Positions 8,685 to 15,938 of a DNA stretch of 34,546 bases are shown here, piece after piece (positions within the stretch are counted from its first letter, which is position 1; each line of letters begins with the position of its first letter). The stretch comes from Nocardia sp. Its GTDB lineage: Bacteria; Actinomycetota; Actinomycetes; Mycobacteriales; Mycobacteriaceae. The stretch lies in the NCBI GenBank assembly GCA_014360565.1, contig JACIXH010000030.1, forward strand, positions 593 through 35,138, read 5' to 3'. The notes beneath the pieces are model-generated. The model was given only the letters and a program-made list of their open reading frames with translations. It searched no databases and was not told where the DNA came from. The position numbers and the translations under genes were made by a program.

Positions 8685-10001
8685 CTAGGGCTGCCACCAC
8701 GGGCGCAATGGCACATCCCAGGTACCGTTGGAATCCAGCTTGACCCCGAGGACGTGGTGGAGCTGAACCACATTGCGCTGGAAGCCGAGTCGGCAGCCCG
8801 CCATGTACAGACCCCACACCTTCGCGGTGCCCTCGCCGACCTCGGCGACGCAGGCGTCCCAGTTCTCGACCAGGTTCTTGCACCATTCGTGCAGTGTGAG
8901 GGCATAGTGCTCGCGCAGATTCTCCTCGTGCAGCACCTCGAGGCCGACATTCTGCGCCTCGGAGACGATGCGGCCCGAGCCGATCAGTTCCCCGTCGGGG
9001 AACACATAGCGGTCGATGAAGTCGCCTGCCCTGGTGGTCCTGGTGTTGTCCGGGCGGGTGATGCAGTGGTTGAGGAACAGACCGCCGTCGCGCAGTTTGT
9101 CCTTGATGTAGCCGAAGTAGAACGGGTAATTGTGCACGCCGATGTGCTCGGTGAGGCCGATCGAGGAGACGGCGTCGAACTCGCCCTCTGGAATGTCGCG
9201 GTAGTCACTGTGCCTGACCTCGGCGAGTTCGCTGAGACCCTCCTCGGCGATCTTCTGCTGAGCCCAGGCGGCCTGCTCGGCCGACAGCGTCGCCCCGATC
9301 ACCTTCACGCCACGACCGGCCGCGTAGCGGACCATGCCGCCCCAGCCGCAGCCGATGTCGAGCAGCCGGTCGCCTTCCTTCAGGCGTAGTTTCTCGAAGA
9401 TCAGGCGGTATTTGTTCTCCTGTGCCTGCTCGAGAGTCCAGTTCTCGTCGCCGTAGACCGCACAGGTGTAGGTCATCGACGGGCCGAGCACGTACTCGTA
9501 GAACTTGTTGGAGACGTCGTAGTGATGGTGGATCGCCTCGGCGTCGCGAGTCTTGGAGTGGCGCAGGCCCTCCAGCGCGATCCGGCGCCAGCGCGGCAGC
9601 GTCTCCTGCGGCGGGGGTGCGATCGGCTTGAGCCGCTCCCAGCCGAGCGAGCGGGCGATGGTGACCAGTGCCAGTGCCGAAGGACGATGGAACTTCATGT
9701 CCTGCATGGCCTTCAAGATGTCGTACGGGTCGCCGGGGTGGACGCCCTTGGCGATCATGTCGCCCGCGATGTAGGCGCGTGCCATCCCCAGGTCGCCGGG
9801 GGCACCCGCCAGGTAGTTGATGCCGCGCGGGGTCTTGATCTCGAGAGTGTAGGGCGCGCCCTCCGGGCCGGTCGCGCTGCCGTCGTAGGCGGTGAGGCGG
9901 ACGGGGATGTCGCCGTCCACGAGGCTGTCGACCACCTCGGCAATGTTGAGCCTGGTTCCCAGCTCGGCCAGTACCTCGGATCGGTCCTTGAATGTCGTCA
10001 C
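8685..10001 (-). CDS. bfaB: SAM-dependent fatty-acid methyltransferase (cyclopropane synthase family), 10-methyl branched fatty acid synthesis
   Basis: A 438-residue member of the cyclopropane-fatty-acyl-phospholipid synthase family. The SAM-binding glycine motif DIGCGWGG is at 215-222. The substrate-side motifs VSSIGLTEHIG and HHYDVSNKFYE are typical of these lipid methyltransferases. Paired with the upstream flavoprotein it matches the BfaB/BfaA (also called TmsB/TmsA) system. There the methyltransferase adds a methylene to the double bond of oleoyl phospholipid to give 10-methylene stearate, and the flavoprotein reduces it to 10-methylstearate (tuberculostearate). The start is a GTG at 10001 that overlaps the bfaA stop as GTGA (4 bp), implying translational coupling. 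The open frame continues upstream to 10280, but that part has no homology and lies inside bfaA. A stand-alone cyclopropane synthase is the alternative, made less likely by the partner gene. Confidence 0.88.
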   Translation of the reverse strand: MTTFKDRSEVLAELGTRLNIAEVVDSLVDGDIPVRLTAYDGSATGPEGAPYTLEIKTPRGINYLAGAPGDLGMARAYIAGDMIAKGVHPGDPYDILKAMQDMKFHRPSALALVTIARSLGWERLKPIAPPPQETLPRWRRIALEGLRHSKTRDAEAIHHHYDVSNKFYEYVLGPSMTYTCAVYGDENWTLEQAQENKYRLIFEKLRLKEGDRLLDIGCGWGGMVRYAAGRGVKVIGATLSAEQAAWAQQKIAEEGLSELAEVRHSDYRDIPEGEFDAVSSIGLTEHIGVHNYPFYFGYIKDKLRDGGLFLNHCITRPDNTRTTRAGDFIDRYVFPDGELIGSGRIVSEAQNVGLEVLHEENLREHYALTLHEWCKNLVENWDACVAEVGEGTAKVWGLYMAGCRLGFQRNVVQLHHVLGVKLDSNGTWDVPLRPWWQP

Positions 10002-11440
10002 TTGCGTTGCACCGCCTTCGAATACAGATTCAGCAGTCGTTGGTCCGGGTCGTAACGGGTCTTCAGTTCGGTATAGGTGTCGCCGCCGTAGAGTTCGGCG
10101 AACTCGGCCTCGTCGTAGTAGGAGTCCGAATAGAGCGACTTGTGTCCGTCGAACTCGGACACGATCTTCTCGATGGCACGGTTGGCCGCCCCTTCCGGTT
10201 GACCTCGCTGGGTCGGCACCGCCGACCAGAATCCGACGTTGACGTAGGTGCGCTGTGGTTCGAGCGGGTACAGCGGCCACGGACGGGCACCGGCGGTGGC
10301 CTCGGCGTCATCGGTCGCACGCAAGCGCAATGGGCACAACCAGATCGGCTCGATCGGTATTTCCCGCAGGAACCATTCGACGAAGTCGGCGGTGTGTTGG
10401 ACCGGTACCTCGATGTCCTGCACGACGCGTTCCTGCGGGGGCTTGCCCTTGCGGGCCTGCCTGCGGTCGTCGAAGTGGTACTTGCGATCGAGCGCGACCA
10501 GCTTCCAGTAGAAACTGCTGCGGCGGCGCGACTTCGGCCACAGTCTGCGGATCTTCGGGTTCTGGGCGCCGAACGCGCGTGAGCACCAGAACCAGTCGGT
10601 GTCCCAGCGCCACAGGTAGTCGTGGATGGTCAGCCGGTCCCGCTTCACGCCGTCGGCGTGCTGCAGGGAGCGGTAGAAGATGTCCATACCGGTGTAGTCG
10701 CTGACCGGCCCCGGCTCGTCGGTTCGGCGGCCCAGAGTGAGGTAGCTCTCGTCGGCGCTGAACACCACGCCGTCGATGTAGTCGACATTCTCGTCGTCGA
10801 AGCGGCGTTCGACGACGATCCGATCGAGTTCGGCTTCCAGCGCGCGCAGGTCGTGGAAGCGCACGTGCCGCAGCTCCACGAACGGCAGCACGGGCTCGAG
10901 CTCGATCTTCAGCCGGACGGAGTATCCGAGAGTGCCGTAGGAGTTGGGGAAACCGTGGAAAAGGTCGGCGTGCTCGCCGGTCGGGGTCGCGGTGATGATC
11001 TCGCCGGACCCGGTCAAAATGTCCATTTCCAGCACGGATTCGTGAGGTAGACCGTTGCGGAACGAAGTCGACTCGATGCCGAGACCGGTGACCGCCCCGC
11101 CCAGTGTGATGGTCTTGAGCTGGGGTACCACCAGCGGCGCCAGCCCATAGGGGAGGGTGGCCGCTACCAGCTCCTCGTAGGTGGTCATGCCCGCGACGTC
11201 GGCGGTGCGGGCATCCGGGTCTACTGCGATCACCTGCCCGAGCCCGGACACGTCCAGACCGGGCGCGGAGGTTGCCGCCCTGGCCCGGAACAAGTTCGAT
11301 GTCTTCTTCGCCAGTCGGACGACGGCACCGGGTGGGATGGCGCGATAGCTTGCCAGCAATCGCTCCACACCCGCCCGATGCGCGGCATATCCGGACTCGC
11401 GCGTGGCCGGTTCGTGACCAGCCCTACCCAAAAGACTCAC
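9998..11440 (-). CDS. bfaA: FAD-binding oxidoreductase partner of BfaB, 10-methylene fatty acid reductase
   Basis: A 480-residue flavoprotein with an N-terminal PCMH-type FAD-binding domain (about 40-210). Recognisable segments are RLAKKTSNLFR, DVAGMTTYEELVAATLPYGL, the PQLKTITLGGAVTGLGIES FAD loop and SYGTLGYSVRLKIELEP. The family includes BfaA/TmsA, DprE1-like and sterol-reductase-like enzymes. Its 4-bp overlap with the methyltransferase gene makes the tuberculostearate reductase role the best fit. The expected reaction is reduction of the 10-methylene acyl phospholipid at the membrane with NAD(P)H-derived electrons. A GTG start at 11440 was chosen because AAAGGGG lies 6-8 bp upstream; a GTG two codons earlier is possible. 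The longer open frame to 11674 runs into the divergent promoter region and lacks homology. M. tuberculosis has an equivalent pair (Rv3719/Rv3720, from memory). Confidence 0.87.
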   Translation of the reverse strand: MSLLGRAGHEPATRESGYAAHRAGVERLLASYRAIPPGAVVRLAKKTSNLFRARAATSAPGLDVSGLGQVIAVDPDARTADVAGMTTYEELVAATLPYGLAPLVVPQLKTITLGGAVTGLGIESTSFRNGLPHESVLEMDILTGSGEIITATPTGEHADLFHGFPNSYGTLGYSVRLKIELEPVLPFVELRHVRFHDLRALEAELDRIVVERRFDDENVDYIDGVVFSADESYLTLGRRTDEPGPVSDYTGMDIFYRSLQHADGVKRDRLTIHDYLWRWDTDWFWCSRAFGAQNPKIRRLWPKSRRRSSFYWKLVALDRKYHFDDRRQARKGKPPQERVVQDIEVPVQHTADFVEWFLREIPIEPIWLCPLRLRATDDAEATAGARPWPLYPLEPQRTYVNVGFWSAVPTQRGQPEGAANRAIEKIVSEFDGHKSLYSDSYYDEAEFAELYGGDTYTELKTRYDPDQRLLNLYSKAVQRK

Positions 11441-11618
11441 TGCCACCCCTTTGACGCTAGTACGAGCCCGACCGCCGAGCCACCGGATACTTGCGCGCCG
11501 CGGAAAAATGTCACGCGCATGTTTCCCGCAGGCCCCAACCTGGTCGGGAGATCCGGTCGGGGACAGGGCAGGATGTAACCCGGTCGATATATCGCCACCC
11601 CCCAGCAAGGAGTCAACA

Positions 11619-12053
11619 GTGGGACAGGTCAGCGCCAGCAGTTCGATCGTCGTCGCCGCGGATCCGCAGCGCACGCTCGCAGCGATCGGCGACTACGAGA
11701 CGGTCCGGCCGCGCATTCTCTCCGCGCATTACCGCGACTACAAGGTCATCGAAGGTGGTCAGGGCGCGGGCACCGTGGCCGAGTGGACGTTGCAGGCCAC
11801 CGAGAAGCGCTCGCGCAACGTGCGCGCGACCGTGACGGTGGCGGATTCGGTGCTCACCGAACGCGACGCCAACTCCACCATGGTCAACACCTGGACCGTC
11901 ACCCCCGACGGCGCCGGCTCGAAGGTCACCGTCGAGACCACCTGGAAAGGCGCAGGCGGCATCTCGGGCATCTTCGAGGGCATCTTCGCCCCGCTCGGCC
12001 TGAAGAAGATCCAGGCCGAGGTGCTGGGCAACCTCTCACGCGAACTGGCCTGA
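11619..12053 (+). CDS. SRPBCC (START-like) family protein
   Basis: A 144-residue single-domain protein of the SRPBCC/polyketide-cyclase-like fold. It begins VSASSSIVVAADPQRTLAAI, the typical first strand and helix, and ends in a long amphipathic helix (KKIQAEVLGNLSRELA) that closes a hydrophobic ligand cavity. No catalytic residues can be assigned; the family binds lipids or other hydrophobic ligands. The start is a GTG at 11619 preceded by AAGGAG at 11607-11612; the open frame extends upstream without homology. It is divergent from bfaA, as I recall for its M. tuberculosis counterpart beside Rv3719, so a lipid-related role with the branched fatty acid genes is a reasonable inference. It converges on the VOC gene with an 18-bp gap. 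Confidence 0.82.
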   Translation: MGQVSASSSIVVAADPQRTLAAIGDYETVRPRILSAHYRDYKVIEGGQGAGTVAEWTLQATEKRSRNVRATVTVADSVLTERDANSTMVNTWTVTPDGAGSKVTVETTWKGAGGISGIFEGIFAPLGLKKIQAEVLGNLSRELA

Positions 12054-12071
12054 CCCAGGCGCTGTTCCCGC

Positions 12072-12422
12072 TCAGGCCTTGCCGATGTCGAAGAGGTTTC
12101 CTTCGGGGTCGGCGAGGGTTGTCCACTGCATGTCGTACTCGTCGATGTCGGCGATGTGCTGGGCGCCCAAGCTGATCGCGCGCTCGACGTAGTCCCGCCA
12201 TTCGGCCGAGGCGAGGTCGAGATGGACGGCATTCTTGCCCGGTGTTTTGTCCGGTACCTGCAGAAACATCAGCGTCGGGGTGTGGCCTGCCGATTTGCCG
12301 ACCGTGGCGAAGAACGGCGAGGCTTCCGGGTCGACCGGCAGGTCGAGCAACCGTGCGTAGAACTCGGCCAGGGTGGCGGCGTTTCGGCAGTCGACGGTCA
12401 CATTCGCCAGGGCGATGGTCAT
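12072..12422 (-). CDS. VOC (glyoxalase/bleomycin-resistance/dioxygenase) family protein
   Basis: A 116-residue vicinal-oxygen-chelate protein with the betaalphabetabetabeta signature: LANVTVDCRNAATLAEFYARLL at the start, an internal HLDLASAEWRDYVERAISLGA segment, and the closing DPEGNLFDI motif. The His of AVHLDL and the Glu of the last strand fit metal-ligand positions in the fold, but many members bind ligands without catalysis. Its ATG shares one base with the TGA of the upstream MerR regulator gene (TGATG at 12424-12420), and GGAGAG lies 5-8 bp upstream. The two are therefore co-transcribed and probably translationally coupled. The most likely role is sequestration or conversion of the compound sensed by the regulator; the substrate is not deducible. 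Confidence 0.85.
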   Translation of the reverse strand: MTIALANVTVDCRNAATLAEFYARLLDLPVDPEASPFFATVGKSAGHTPTLMFLQVPDKTPGKNAVHLDLASAEWRDYVERAISLGAQHIADIDEYDMQWTTLADPEGNLFDIGKA

Positions 12423-13249
12423 CAGATCTCTCCTTCGGTGATCGGCCAGCACACTTCGGTGCGGAAGGCGGCCGGGTTGTCGGTGGTCTCCGGTCCGACG
12501 AGGTAGCGCTCGCGGACCGGCTCGCCGGGCAGGACGGCGCCGTGCTCGGCGACGTGGCTGCCGAGCGCGCCGTAGGTGCGGTCGAAGTCTTCGAACGGGC
12601 CGTCGTGTACGGCAACGGCGAAATGGCGGGCAGGGAAGTCGACGATCGCGAAGCCCCGGGTGGGGGCGAACTCGGCGCCGGGCGGCAACGGCACGTACGC
12701 GGTGACCGCGCCGTTGTCCTGGGTGAAGAACTCGTTCGAATAGGTCGCGCCCGCAACACCTCCCGGGTTCACGCCGGCTTCGAGCAGGATCATGTACAGC
12801 TGCTCGAACGCGGTACCGCACCAGTTGGAGATGCCGGTGTGTTCGACCTGATCGGTGACCGTGAGCGCGGTGAACGCGGGCTCCATCCGGTAATCGACCT
12901 CGATCGGCGGAGGTGGCGCGGTGAGCAGGGCGCGCAGTGAGACCACCACCTCGCGAGTGCGATCCAGGGCTGCCTCCATTCTCGTCAGGTGTGCCCGCAG
13001 CGCGGTGTCGCGTACGGCGGGATCGGCCGCGGCGAGCACGGTACGGATCTCGGGAAGCGGCATGTCCAGATCGCGGAGGCGCCGGATCAGATGGGCCCGT
13101 TCCACCTGGTCGGTGGAATATCGGCGGTAGCCGGTGCCCGCATCCACCGCGGCGGGCTCGAGCAGCTCGATCTCGTGGTAATACCGCAGCGTCTTGACGC
13201 TCAGATGGGTGAGGCGGGCGAATTCGCCGATCGCCACGGTTGCTGTCAT
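12422..13249 (-). CDS. MerR-family transcriptional regulator with GyrI-like effector-binding domain
   Basis: A 275-residue regulator. Residues about 5-75 form the MerR winged helix ([20 protein letters not shown], then [10 protein letters not shown]). Residues 76-110 form the dimerising coiled coil, and about 115-275 form a GyrI-like/AraC-effector domain of the kind that binds hydrophobic drugs in BmrR-type regulators. No Cys cluster typical of metal sensors is visible, so an organic ligand is expected. It leads the two-gene operon with the VOC protein. The ATG at 13249 has no Shine-Dalgarno, and the promoter ahead of it predicts a transcript starting at or within a base of the ATG, i.e. a leaderless mRNA. 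The operator found immediately upstream implies autoregulation. Confidence 0.9.
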   Translation of the reverse strand: MTATVAIGEFARLTHLSVKTLRYYHEIELLEPAAVDAGTGYRRYSTDQVERAHLIRRLRDLDMPLPEIRTVLAAADPAVRDTALRAHLTRMEAALDRTREVVVSLRALLTAPPPPIEVDYRMEPAFTALTVTDQVEHTGISNWCGTAFEQLYMILLEAGVNPGGVAGATYSNEFFTQDNGAVTAYVPLPPGAEFAPTRGFAIVDFPARHFAVAVHDGPFEDFDRTYGALGSHVAEHGAVLPGEPVRERYLVGPETTDNPAAFRTEVCWPITEGEI

Positions 13250-13256
13250 AGGAGCC

Positions 13257-13287
13257 AGCGAACACCCTCCAGCGAGTGGAGGGTCAA
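13257..13287 (-). promoter_or_regulatory. MerR-type operator-promoter with 19-bp spacer
   Basis: Reading the minus strand, a -35 box TTGACC (13287-13282) is followed by a 19-bp spacer and a weak -10 TTCGCT (13262-13257). Across the -35/spacer lies a perfect inverted repeat, ACCCTCCA (13264-13271) and TGGAGGGT (13277-13284) with 5 bp between. An over-long 19-bp spacer containing the dyad is the hallmark of promoters that MerR proteins untwist to activate. The predicted start falls at 13249-13250, the first base of the regulator gene. Confidence 0.8.
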
Positions 13288-13295
13288 GAACCCGG

Positions 13296-13871
13296 TCAAG
13301 CGGGCGTCAACACGAACGCGGCGAGCAGCGGCCACGAGCCCTCGCGCCACCACGAATAGCCGAACCAGACGCCGGGGGTCACCTCACGGATCTCGTCGTA
13401 GACCTGCGGGGTGGGCGACGGCGCGTAGTTCAACGCCCAGGTGGGCGCGCCATCGAGGATCGACGGTGCTCGATAGACATCGGCGGGGAAGGCCTCGATC
13501 CCGGCGCCGGTGACCCGATTGGTCAGCGACCCGCCATCGGGCCCCGTGCGGAACACCTTGCCGATCCACAGCGCCGGTGCGGCCGCTTCGAGCTGCGGCG
13601 GGCGGGTGACCCAGCCGTTGGTGAGGCCCGTCGCGATCGCGCCTGCCTGCGCTTCGCGATAGATCTGGTCCTGCTGGGCGACACTGCACCGCAAGCGCAG
13701 GGCATCGACGGTCGCCGCCCGATTGCCCGGATCGAGAGCGCACCCGTTGCCGTAGTCGGCGATCGCGGTCCCGGAATCGGCCGATACGGGGGCCGGTGCG
13801 AGCAGGAGCAGGCCGACGACAGCGGCGCACAGAGCGGGCACCGAGCTCGACCGTTTTCGGGATGCATTCAT
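13296..13871 (-). CDS. Small secreted protein, function unknown
   Basis: A 191-residue protein with a clear Sec signal peptide: [11 protein letters not shown], a hydrophobic core [17 protein letters not shown], and cleavage after VSA near residue 31. The mature domain has two Cys ([10 protein letters not shown] and [11 protein letters not shown]) that could form a disulphide, and a Trp-rich C-terminus ([17 protein letters not shown]). I do not recognise the family. The ATG at 13871 is supported by AGGAGAT 5-9 bp upstream; the open frame continues upstream across non-homologous, structured intergenic DNA. It ends only 9 bp short of the MerR -35 box, so it is a separate unit transcribed towards that promoter. 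It is divergent from ybaB-recR. Confidence 0.78.
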   Translation of the reverse strand: MNASRKRSSSVPALCAAVVGLLLLAPAPVSADSGTAIADYGNGCALDPGNRAATVDALRLRCSVAQQDQIYREAQAGAIATGLTNGWVTRPPQLEAAAPALWIGKVFRTGPDGGSLTNRVTGAGIEAFPADVYRAPSILDGAPTWALNYAPSPTPQVYDEIREVTPGVWFGYSWWREGSWPLLAAFVLTPA

Positions 13872-13969
13872 CTGATCTCCTGGAGATTGCTGAATCATTG
13901 CCCTGGCGGATCTGATCGTATGCCCGAACCGTCGGCGGAGCCATCCCCCGGGCGAGCCGTGCTCACGAC

Positions 13970-14144
13970 TAAACTGGCGGGCGAACGCGGCCGAAGCCCG
14001 CACCCACCGCATCCCACGGGTTCGGCCGCCTCGCCCCAGCGGGCGAGACGGAACCCCGAAGGCGGCAGTATCGTCGCTCGGGTGCGAGGCCCAAGGGGGC
14101 CGACAATCTCGCGGCCGCGGCCGCCGATGAACACAGGAGTGTTT
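13970..14144 (+). promoter_or_regulatory. Candidate promoter and structured leader ahead of ybaB-recR
   Basis: A TANNNT box (TAAACT, 13970-13975) could start a transcript near 13982. Directly after it come strong inverted repeats. A 13-bp stem with one bulged G (13987-14000 with 14017-14029) is followed at once by a 7-bp perfect stem (14030-14036 with 14041-14047), and a third hairpin lies at 14088-14101. The 3' arm of the first stem can alternatively pair with GAACCC at 14051-14056, giving two mutually exclusive folds. No reading frame with homology crosses the region. I checked for a 4.5S/SRP RNA core motif and did not find one. No -35 consensus is visible. Confidence 0.45.
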
Positions 14145-14489
14145 GTGCAACCCGGTGATGGTCAGTTCGATATGCAGGCGCTGCTCGCTCAGGCTCAGCA
14201 GATGCAGCAGGCAGTGATGCAGGCACAGGCCGAGCTCTCCGAGACCGAGGTGACCGGTCAGGTCGGCGGCGGTCTGGTGCGGGCCACGATCAAGGTCAGC
14301 GGCGAGGTGACCGCCCTGACGATCGACCCGAAAGTGGTCGATCCCGACGATGTCGACGGTCTGCAGGACCTGATCATCGGTGCGATCAACGACGCGATGA
14401 CCAACGCCCAGCAGCTCGCGGCCGAGCGCCTCGGCCCGCTGTCGCAGGGTCTCGGTGGCGGCTCGATGCCCGGTCTGCCCGACTTCTGA
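14145..14489 (+). CDS. YbaB/EbfC-family nucleoid-associated protein
   Basis: A 114-residue DNA-binding protein of the YbaB/EbfC family, which forms tweezer-like dimers and usually precedes recR. The N-terminal Gln-rich helix ([19 protein letters not shown]) is followed by the core [18 protein letters not shown] and [19 protein letters not shown], then a helix and a short Gly/Pro tail. The GTG at 14145 was chosen because AGGAG lies at 14135-14139, five bases upstream, and because the mycobacterial relative also begins with Met-Gln-Pro-Gly (from memory). An ATG at 14127 is in frame but lacks a ribosome site. Its TGA overlaps the recR ATG by one base (TGATG), so the two are translationally coupled. 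The role is inferred to be nucleoid organisation and support of recombinational repair. Confidence 0.9.
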   Translation: MQPGDGQFDMQALLAQAQQMQQAVMQAQAELSETEVTGQVGGGLVRATIKVSGEVTALTIDPKVVDPDDVDGLQDLIIGAINDAMTNAQQLAAERLGPLSQGLGGGSMPGLPDF

Positions 14490-15097
14490 TGTATGAGGGG
14501 CCGGTTCAGGATCTGATCGACGAGCTGGGCAAACTGCCCGGCGTCGGTCCGAAGAGCGCACAGCGCATCGCTTTTCATCTGCTGTCGGTGGAGCCGCCGG
14601 ATATCGACCGGCTGCAGGCTGCCCTGCAGAAGGTGCGCGACGGCGTGCAGTTCTGCGTGTCGTGCGGCACGGTCGCCGACGGCGAGCTGTGCCGGATCTG
14701 TGCCGACCCACGTCGCGACCGCACGATGATCTGTGTGGTCGAGGAGCCCAAGGATGTGCAGGCGATCGAGCGCACCCGCGAGTTCCGTGGTCGCTACCAC
14801 GTGCTCGGCGGTGCGCTCGATCCGCTCAGCGGAGTCGGGCCCGATCAGTTGCGGATCAGGGAACTGCTGACCCGCATCGGTAATCAAGAAGACGGTATCG
14901 ACGTGAGCGAGGTGATCATCGCGACCGACCCGAATACCGAGGGCGAGGCGACGGCCACCTACCTGGTGCGGATGCTGCGCGATTTCTCCGGGCTCACCGT
15001 CACGCGGTTGGCCTCCGGGCTGCCGATGGGCGGCGACCTGGAATTCGCCGACGAACTGATCCTCGGACGGGCACTGTCGGGCAGGCGGACGCTGTAG
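14489..15097 (+). CDS. recR: Recombination protein RecR
   Basis: A 202-residue protein of standard RecR length. It has an N-terminal helix-hairpin-helix ([19 protein letters not shown], about 14-32), a four-Cys zinc finger (Cys56, Cys59, Cys68, Cys71 in [16 protein letters not shown]) and a Toprim domain from about residue 80 ([16 protein letters not shown] to [17 protein letters not shown]). The C-terminus has the usual [20 protein letters not shown] motif. RecR acts with RecO and RecF to load RecA at gapped DNA and forms a ring clamp on DNA. It is coupled to ybaB by a 1-bp overlap and is followed 7 bp later by a terminator hairpin. Nothing unusual is seen. Confidence 0.98.
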   Translation: MYEGPVQDLIDELGKLPGVGPKSAQRIAFHLLSVEPPDIDRLQAALQKVRDGVQFCVSCGTVADGELCRICADPRRDRTMICVVEEPKDVQAIERTREFRGRYHVLGGALDPLSGVGPDQLRIRELLTRIGNQEDGIDVSEVIIATDPNTEGEATATYLVRMLRDFSGLTVTRLASGLPMGGDLEFADELILGRALSGRRTL

Positions 15098-15103
15098 GAC
15101 CAC

Positions 15104-15132
15104 AGCACCGGCGGCTGGTCGCCGCCGGTGCT
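15104..15132. terminator. Bidirectional intrinsic terminator between recR and the converging gene
   Basis: A perfect 12-bp inverted repeat, AGCACCGGCGGC (15104-15115) and GCCGCCGGTGCT (15121-15132), with the 5-base loop TGGTC. It sits between two convergent stops (15097 and 15145). There is no long T-tract, only TTCGG after it. Confidence 0.8.
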
Positions 15133-15144
15133 TTCGGTCGGGAA

Positions 15145-15786
15145 TCAGAGCTCGACGCGGGTCCAGGTGACGCCGTCGCCGGCGGCGGGCTTGCCGTTCG
15201 ACCAGTCCCAGATGATGCGCGCGACCTGTGCCGGATCGTCGAGAGTGGTGCCGAAATGCCGGTCGGGGGCGCCGTCGCGGTACTCGAGGGTGTACGGGCC
15301 GCTCGGGTCGCGGTAGGTCTGGATGTAGCGCTGTTCGCCCTGTTCGACGATGAGGTACGGGTTGGGCGCGGCGAGCTCGGCGACCCACTGGTGCGCCAAT
15401 TCCTCGGTAAGATAAGGGAATTCGCCCGCACCGCCGTGTGTGACATTGACCGGGATGTGGCCGGCCGGGTCGATGAGCCAGCTCAGCTGCGGATCGTAGA
15501 CGGCGTAGCCGCGCGGGGTGGCCAGGTCGAAGAGCAGGCTGCGGACGAAACCGACGGCGTCGTAGGGCGAGGGGATGTAGAGCGTGTCACCGCTGGGACC
15601 GCCGACGGATTCGACGCTGAGGAACGAGTCGTCCACCGGCAGTTCGGCATTGCGCGCGTTCAGTTCGGCCGCGATCTCGGCGATCGGTTCGGACTCGGTG
15701 ACGCCTTCCTGGGCGGCCAGGTAAGCGTCGATCTCGTCGACAGAGCTGGCGACGCCGGAGGGCAGCAGAATGTGGTCGTAGCTCAC
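15145..15786 (-). CDS. Conserved-looking cytoplasmic protein, function unknown
   Basis: A 213-residue protein without signal peptide, membrane segment or Cys cluster. It is acidic, with an N-terminal segment YDHILLPSGVASSVDEIDAYL, a central LSVESVGGPSGDTLYIPSPYD and a C-terminal strand-rich part (LIVEQGEQRYIQTYRDPSG, then RHFGTTLDDPAQVARIIWDW). I do not recognise the family; the alternation of strands and helices suggests a compact alpha/beta domain. GTG at 15786 was preferred over GTG at 15795 because AAGGTGAGG then sits just upstream as a ribosome site. The gene converges on recR and diverges from the large transglutaminase-amidoligase gene, sharing a 152-bp intergenic region with it. No functional link between the two divergent genes is shown by the sequence. 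Confidence 0.75.
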   Translation of the reverse strand: MSYDHILLPSGVASSVDEIDAYLAAQEGVTESEPIAEIAAELNARNAELPVDDSFLSVESVGGPSGDTLYIPSPYDAVGFVRSLLFDLATPRGYAVYDPQLSWLIDPAGHIPVNVTHGGAGEFPYLTEELAHQWVAELAAPNPYLIVEQGEQRYIQTYRDPSGPYTLEYRDGAPDRHFGTTLDDPAQVARIIWDWSNGKPAAGDGVTWTRVEL

Positions 15787-15938
15787 GGACCTCACCTTAC
15801 GGGGGTCGGCGTCACCGGCGATCGATGCGGGTCCGGCGGTGTCGGGCTGTTACCGCGGCGTTCCGAAAAGGCGGCAGGCAGGCAAACTCGCGTTTCGTCG
15901 GCCCGCGCGGTGCCGGGGGTGTGTGGTCAACTTGGTGA

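Noticed and set aside
10002..10280. Upstream extension of the bfaB reading frame
   Set aside because: The extension lies inside bfaA and is Arg-rich without homology; the GTG overlapping the bfaA stop fits the family N-terminus.
13987..14101. Possible 4.5S SRP RNA near ybaB-recR
   Set aside because: The SRP RNA often lies close to dnaX-ybaB-recR, and the region is highly structured, but the conserved GGTCAGGTCCGGAAGGAAGCA-type core is absent.
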